Positions 56,447-64,000 of a DNA stretch of 64,000 nt are shown piece after piece (positions within the stretch are counted from its first letter, which is position 1; the number at the start of each line of letters is the position of its first letter). A program made the translations under genes and the position numbers. Below the pieces are notes generated by a model. It was given only the letters and a program-made list of their open reading frames with translations. It was not told where the DNA came from and ran no database searches. The stretch spans positions 123,722,600 to 123,786,599 of the forward strand of contig NC_056525.1 of NCBI RefSeq assembly GCF_019175285.1, read 5' to 3'. This stretch comes from Sceloporus undulatus (lineage: Eukaryota; Chordata; Lepidosauria; Squamata; Phrynosomatidae).

Positions 56447-58155
56447 CTACCTCTGGACAACATCACTGATTTCTTGAACACAAGACAATAAGTTATTAAG
56501 TACAGGACTCGCCCCAGGCACGCTAGCAGCCGTTGAGGACACCTGCAGCTCCTGCAGGCTGAGTTCCAGTTTGCTCACAGCTTCCCGGAAGGCAAATTTG
56601 TTGCGTGTTTGGGGGATGCAATCCACGTAGCCTGAGCAATAATCTAAGAGCTGGTGCCCTGTGTCCACCAGCTGGCTGTTTGTGGTGGGCTCTGCAATGG
56701 CACTTGAGAGAAGGTCTGCACATTCCAACAGTGCCTCTTTGCTGATTTTGTCTGCTGAGATTCTCTCTGCTGTCTGTTTGGTCTTTCTCAGCGCTACTTT
56801 GGCTCCTGCTGTGCCATTGGCCATTTTGGCAGGTGAGGAGGATAATAACAGAGGCACTTGAGGTGGAGGCATAACAGGCCTTCCAGCTTTCCCACCAGCA
56901 GGTGCCGCTGCTGTCTTTTTGTTGTTCTCATTGGATTCCTGCCCCTGCTGTACCAGTGCTCCGTTATTCAATTCATCTGTTGTGTCTGAGCAAGCAGCAG
57001 GCTGATGTAGGAGCCTCATGACTGGTGGTGGTGGTGGAGCACACTTTGGCTTTATCCGTCGGGGCCTGTCCCTGTCACTGGTAGCAGTAACCTGATGCTC
57101 AGATAAGAGCTTGAACCGATTCCCCTGAGAGTCTGTGCCAATGAGCTGCACCTCAGCTGGAGTATGCTTTAGAGTGGGAGAGATGAGGACGGGCACTTTA
57201 TGGTTGTGAGTGGTTGGTAGTAATGCTGCGGCCTTCGCTGGAGAAGCCCAGCCTGTCTTCTCTTCACCTTCTACTGACCCTTGCCATGTCCCACTGTTCT
57301 TCTCTTTGCTCTTCAGGGTTGCTGTTGACCCCTGACAATCCTTCTCTGAAATAGCCACATCTACAGAAGGGATCTTGAGGGGAACAGCTGTAGCACCTCT
57401 TGACAGAAGTTTGGCTTTTGGTCTGTCTCTGGTCAAAGTAGGAACTTCTTCACACCTTTTAGAGAGTAGATCACTGGGCTTGCTTGTGTTCTCCTCTGGC
57501 TGAGAGGAAGTGGACACTGTTCTTTCCAGCTGGACTTTGGATCTGTGGCAATTTCTGGGAAGGGTCATCGCCATTCTCTCCTGCTCAGGAAGACCTGAGG
57601 ACATTGAAGATGTTGAGTTAGACCGAGGGAAAGGCTTTGAAGTTTCTTCAGCACCAGCAGGCCTCCCAGCTCGTAAACCCAATGTCTTTTTAATCAGCCG
57701 TGGGGTGAAGAAACCTGTGATGCCTGACCATCCACTACCAGTGCTCGTGCTTCCACTACTGCTAGTGCTGCCTCCACCACCACCATCATCACCACCATAG
57801 AAGTTCCGCTGTGCAAAGCCCCCAACGTAGCACTTGGATGAGCAAAGGTTCCCATCCTGCTGGGAGGAGGTGAAAGAAAATCCATCAATATGCTGCAAAG
57901 GACCAGCTCCTGAAAAGTTACCTGTCAACTCATACTTCTTGTGAGGCTGATTTTCCATCTCACGGAATGAGCTGCTGCGTTTTGGAGGTGTGGGTGCATT
58001 TTTCTTCTTCATGAAGGAGCTAAAGAAACCACCTTTCCTGTCTCTAGTAAAAGTTGTCTCTCTAGTGTCCTCTAGCAGGCCACCAGGTGACTTGTCTCTC
58101 TGCTTGCGAGGTAGGGCTGGGGATCCACTGGTCTGTTGTGTGCTTCTAATAAAAC
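56447..58155 (-). CDS. ABL2: ABL2 last exon
   Basis: The acceptor CTTTCTCCAG precedes GTTTTATTAG; the stop TAG is at 56449-56447. About 569 codons. Early on are DRKGGFFSSFMKKKNAPTPP with a basic patch and the PxxP motif APTPPKRSSS that binds SH3 proteins such as Abi, Nck and Crk. NGTAGAKVALRKTKQ-like basic text and CAPPPPPVMRLL follow. The last 110 residues form the F-actin-binding domain (KISKEALLECADLLSSAI, QLLDYCSGYVDCIPQTRNKF, then FREAVSKLELSLQELQ), ending EISDVVQR. Ser/Thr- and Pro-rich middle parts are disordered, as in the family. Confidence 0.97.
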
Positions 58156-58349
58156 CTGGAGAAAGGGAGAGAGAATATACACTTTCCACTATGGTGTCAG
58201 GTACTTATGAAGACTGGAGCTACAATTCAACCAAGCAGTTTGACTACTCCAAATAACGTTGTTGCACATTGTCAGAGGGCAGATACACACAGTTCTAATT
58301 TCCCATAGATATTAACAACAGCTGCAGGCTCCTACCCATATACTCGTCC

Positions 58350-58705
58350 ACAAATTGAATTTTTTTGGACAATAAATTGGATAAATCCTGAATCAACTTA
58401 TACATACATCAATGTGTGCACAGTGGCAAGATCTAGGACCTTTTTAGCAGCTTCAGCTTCCTTGTTCCTTCTCCAGGAGGTGTTTGCTAGGAGTAGGCTC
58501 CCTGGAGGTCCCTACAAAACCATTCAGAGTGATTGCTACAGAAGCACAGAAAAGCTGCTACAGTGGAAGGGTTGATGCTTTTTTAAAAGTTCTCTCAGGA
58601 CAGACGACAATGACAGCAGGAGACAGAGATACCACATTAACCTGTGTATAAGTTGATTCAGGTTTGGGGATCAATTTATTGTCTTAAAAAATCCAACTTT
58701 TAGAA
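58350..58705. mobile_element. Foldback MITE in ABL2 last intron
   Basis: Left 'gaatttttttggacaataaattggataaatcctgaatcaacttatac' faces right 'gtgtataagttgattcaggtttggggatcaatttattgtc', about 50-bp arms around a 200-bp core without coding. Confidence 0.65.
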
Positions 58706-59397
58706 TGTGGGGACCTTTCAACTCTATCCATGTTTGCAATCCAATGTTCTGTAACCTTAGTGTATTCAACAGAGCAGTCAGTCACTTTCTGCATAGCCAC
58801 GGTTTACATTTTATCTTCTTTTCTTAACCTGAATGGAAGACTGTACACTCATTTCACACATTTTGTGAGGACTGTGAAAATACAACTTTCCCCACATAGG
58901 CATTCAGATTGCTTAAAGCCTTCTATTCAGTTATAGATGCTTTCTCTAGAGAGAAAAGGCAAACCAACTTATTCTTTGCTCAGTTTTATAAATATTTTTA
59001 AAATTATTTTTGCTATTTTACAGATATGGAATGGATTTAATATAGGGGTAGGAAACATTTGTAGTCTCAGGGACTGAATTGTAACTCAGGAACAATTGAG
59101 GGAGAAGGTCTGGTAAATACCAGGTTCTCTTCCCACCTTTCTTCTTCTCTCCTCAACCTGTCCAAAACACATATTTCAGTCTTCTTTGTAGAGAAAGGCA
59201 CGGGGTACTATGTCTCTATCTGAACAAAGAAAAGTTGGAAGACCAATGGATCTCCATCCCTGAGAACTACTTCCTATTGTTACATTGGAAATGTAAATGG
59301 CAAAATGCATGTGCTGCAACCTCCACCCTGTTGCCTAAGCTAATTCTTATTTTCTGAAAAATGTAATGGTTACAAGCTTACTTGCTAATTAGCTTAC

Positions 59398-59460
59398 TTG
59401 CTGTTCACCGCTATGATCTTTGGAATAGCGGTATATAAATAAAACAAATTATTATTATTG

Positions 59461-59509
<49 letters not shown>

Positions 59510-59515
59510 GTATGG
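59398..59515 (+). mobile_element. LINE 3' tail with hairpin and (ATT)n
   Basis: ACCGCTAT (59407-59414) faces ATAGCGGT (59425-59432), then ATATAAATAAAACAAATT and a long (ATT)n. Same tail as 30528-30605. The + strand orientation is antisense to ABL2. Confidence 0.7.
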
Positions 59516-60124
59516 AGTGCTGATGGAGTGGTACAAAGTTAGATTTACCCAACTCTTTTTTTTTTTTACATTTTGTTTTTCATGGCAAACAGACAAGGAG
59601 ACAGACACAGTTATAACGTTAGTTCAATCTGATCTTGTAAAATGACTGTAAGTATGAATGTAGTTACAATCCTTAATTCTCTTTAAACTTTCTCTTTTCT
59701 CATTCCTTCACCATATTTGCATGCTTAGAATAGTCCAACATGTGACTGATCCAGTACCAGTTTGTTTCCTTTGACCACAAAGAACAACTGTGTCTGTCTG
59801 CCAGTGGTATGGACAATGTAAGAGGAACTGACTCCCCACTTCTCCCTACAACCTCTCATGCAACCCTAAAATCTGTTGCAGAAAAGGTTGGGGGATCTTA
59901 TAGAGCACAATGGCCAGCAAAGCAGGGAAAGGAAAGTTTTGTGGCATGGGTGACAGTGCCAGTTTGTACAGCATCAGATGTTCTCAATGAAAGAACGACC
60001 CTTACTCCCTGCTCCCAAAGAAGAAGGTGGTGCATTAGTCTTTTCTTGGAAATAGAGCTGTCAGAGTCCAGAATGTAGACCCTGAATAACATGTTTATGA
60101 AGAAGCATTACCCAGATAGCATAC

Positions 60125-60298
60125 CTGGTGCAGAGCTGGAAGGAGAATGCTCTACAGCTTCCTGGGTTCCTTCAATATTCTCTTTGTTTTCTGCTTGTTT
60201 TTTCAAGGTCCGGGTTTTAGAAGGAAGCATGGGTAATCGGGGCAAATATGGAACTATGGATGAAGAAGATGCTGTCCTTCCAAGTTCTTCTGCCACTT
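60125..60298 (-). CDS. ABL2: ABL2 exon before last
   Basis: The acceptor TTTCTTACAG precedes AAGTGGCAG and the donor is ACCAG/GTATGC. It encodes VAEELGRTASSSSIVPYLPR, LPSKTRTLKKQAENKENIEG and SPSSSAPG, the ABL2-specific linker after the kinase domain. 174 nt, phase 1 at both ends. Confidence 0.96.
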
Positions 60299-61680
60299 CT
60301 GTAAGAAACATCAGGGGAATAGTTGGAACAGAGAGCAGCAAGGGAAGAGGAAAGCAGATCTGGGTGCTAACGAGAGGCACTGGACAAGGGAAAAAGAAAC
60401 ATCACTGAGAGATTCAGCAAGTATATAAAGGGATCAACGTTAAGCGTCTCAAAATGCCAAAACAACAACACAATTGTATGAAAGAAACAAGAACTGAGCA
60501 CTTTTCCTCAGTCAGGCATTAACAGAGACCAACAAGTTGAATGGTATGGCTTTACAGAAGCAAAGTGCTCCTCCTTGATAGAAACAGAAATCAGAAAGGG
60601 TAACAAATTAAGAGAGAATTTAAGAATGCAATCCGGTTTGGGCTACTCATCTTTCTAAGTCTTGTGCAATAGGGCGGCTATATAGGAGGAAGCAAGACAG
60701 AATGGAAAGCTGATGTGAGTATGTGTTTGTGTGTGCATGTGTGAGAGAGAGAGATTGAGAGAGAGAATGAGAATATGCACATGTGTGACAAATTCTGAGT
60801 ATCTGTGGGACAAATACTGCTCCCTCACACTTCTGGATCTTGTACAATGCTGGGTGGAGAACCAGGACTCTGTTCTCCCCGCATGATATCCCTTTTCTAG
60901 GCAGAATATGAATCATGCCATAGAAAACATCCACTTCTTGTCATGATTCTGAGAAGTAAGGGTAATGGGGCTACAGTAAACATTTTCTGAATCACTACAT
61001 TTCTTTCCTTTTCACTGACAAAGGGGCTTCCTTTTCTTAGCATACAGAATGGAGACCAAGTGACCTTGTGATGCAAGAAGACTGGTCTCTACACTAACAA
61101 CATGGTCTTATCAATCTACAGCCATTTTTACTGGTTTCCTGCTATTGACACGCAAAAGGGGAGATGATGGGTGGGGTGCAGCCAGACATCAGTCTTCAAT
61201 TCACACAGTCCCCCACCTTCTGCTTCACAGGTGAAGGGATAACATTTAAACAGCTTCAATCATACTTGTGAACACTCTGTAATTTTATGCTCAAATATGG
61301 GAAATAGGTTTATTCAAATAATACTGAGCTTAGTCACAACAGAATTAAATCATGTCTTGGTTTGTGAAGTGAAGTTTGAATAAGCCAGTTTCCCAGATTC
61401 AAATGTAATAATACATGAACAATATTCTCAAGTTTTTCCTGTCCCATACAGGGAAAATAAAGAAGGGGCAAGTGTACAGCCCCAGACTTCAATCTGCTTG
61501 TGTGTGTTATGGTGGAGTGTTAGGAAGGAGATTTCCAGTAGAAAGCAATTAGAAGAAACACAAAGCACTATCAACTGTTAGAAATGCAAGAGGAAAAAAG
61601 AGCTGTACGTTTTAGCATTTTGTTTAAGAAGAAAAACAAGTACAGAACACTGAAAGTAAGGAAACAAAAAGTATTCTCAC
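60299..61680 (-). other. ABL2 intron
   Basis: A GT/GA-rich simple repeat lies at about 60715-60770. No other repeat or exon was recognised. Confidence 0.5.
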
Positions 61681-61770
61681 CTTCAGAGATGCTGGAATCA
61701 TGGAACATAGTTTCAAAGGCTTGATGAGTCTCAGCAAATGAAGGCCTGTCTAGAGGGTTCCATTTCCAGC
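61681..61770 (-). CDS. ABL2: ABL2 exon, end of kinase domain
   Basis: The acceptor TTATGTGGTAG precedes GCTGGAAATGG and the donor is CTGAAG/GTGAGA. It encodes (C)[18 protein letters not shown] and [11 protein letters not shown], the conserved W.W...DRPSF end of the kinase fold. 90 nt, the same length as in mammals. Confidence 0.97.
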
Positions 61771-63977
<2,207 letters not shown>

Positions 63978-64000
63978 TTAAGTAATGTTATTTTAAGCCT

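Overview
The window is vertebrate nuclear DNA, most likely from a squamate reptile and probably an iguanian lizard. This rests on the repeat mix: tRNA-headed lizard-type SINEs, RTE/BovB, CR1 and L2 LINEs, and a very common palindromic MITE with CACTGCAGAAATAATCCAG ends. The species call is inference. Only two host genes are supported by intact exons. TOR3A (torsin family 3 member A, ER-lumenal AAA+ ATPase) is complete in coding sequence, with six exons on the + strand from 16789 to 44995. ABL2 (ARG tyrosine kinase) runs off the right edge on the - strand; four exons are present (63818-63970, 61681-61770, 60125-60298, 56447-58155), from the kinase C-lobe to the F-actin-binding C terminus. The two genes converge tail to tail, as TOR3A and ABL2 do in human.

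Layout: 1-9900 is intergenic DNA filled with LINE remnants, SINEs, palindromic MITEs and a 28-bp minisatellite. 10081-11690 holds two CpG-rich promoter-like blocks; the first carries a frame-damaged copy of ARPC5 exon 1 on the - strand. 11700-16600 is more repeats, including two unusual GC-rich elements. TOR3A follows, and its 17.5-kb intron 2 (19342-36873) is a sink for retroelements: an LTR with leader (about 21120-21969), a CR1, a BEL/Pao fossil (about 25600-29360) and a Ty3/gypsy fossil with one LTR (about 30750-34639), all antisense to the gene. The rest of TOR3A is separated by MITEs and decayed LINEs, including a nested RTE/BovB at 41760-43510. From 45000 rightwards lies the TOR3A 3' UTR, a DIRS-like scrap and a long stretch that is probably the ABL2 3' UTR.

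The most unusual content is in TOR3A intron 2. The BEL/Pao fossil holds, in the same orientation as its own Gag and RNase H parts, an intron-free piece of an ARHGAP20-family RhoGAP gene and a piece of an RP1/RP1L1-family gene, so it looks like a retroelement that picked up two host transcripts. The neighbouring gypsy fossil has, just upstream of its Gag start, a run of six hairpins whose arms differ from one another but stay complementary while their loops share one motif. No CRISPR array, rRNA, functional tRNA gene or bacterial feature was seen.
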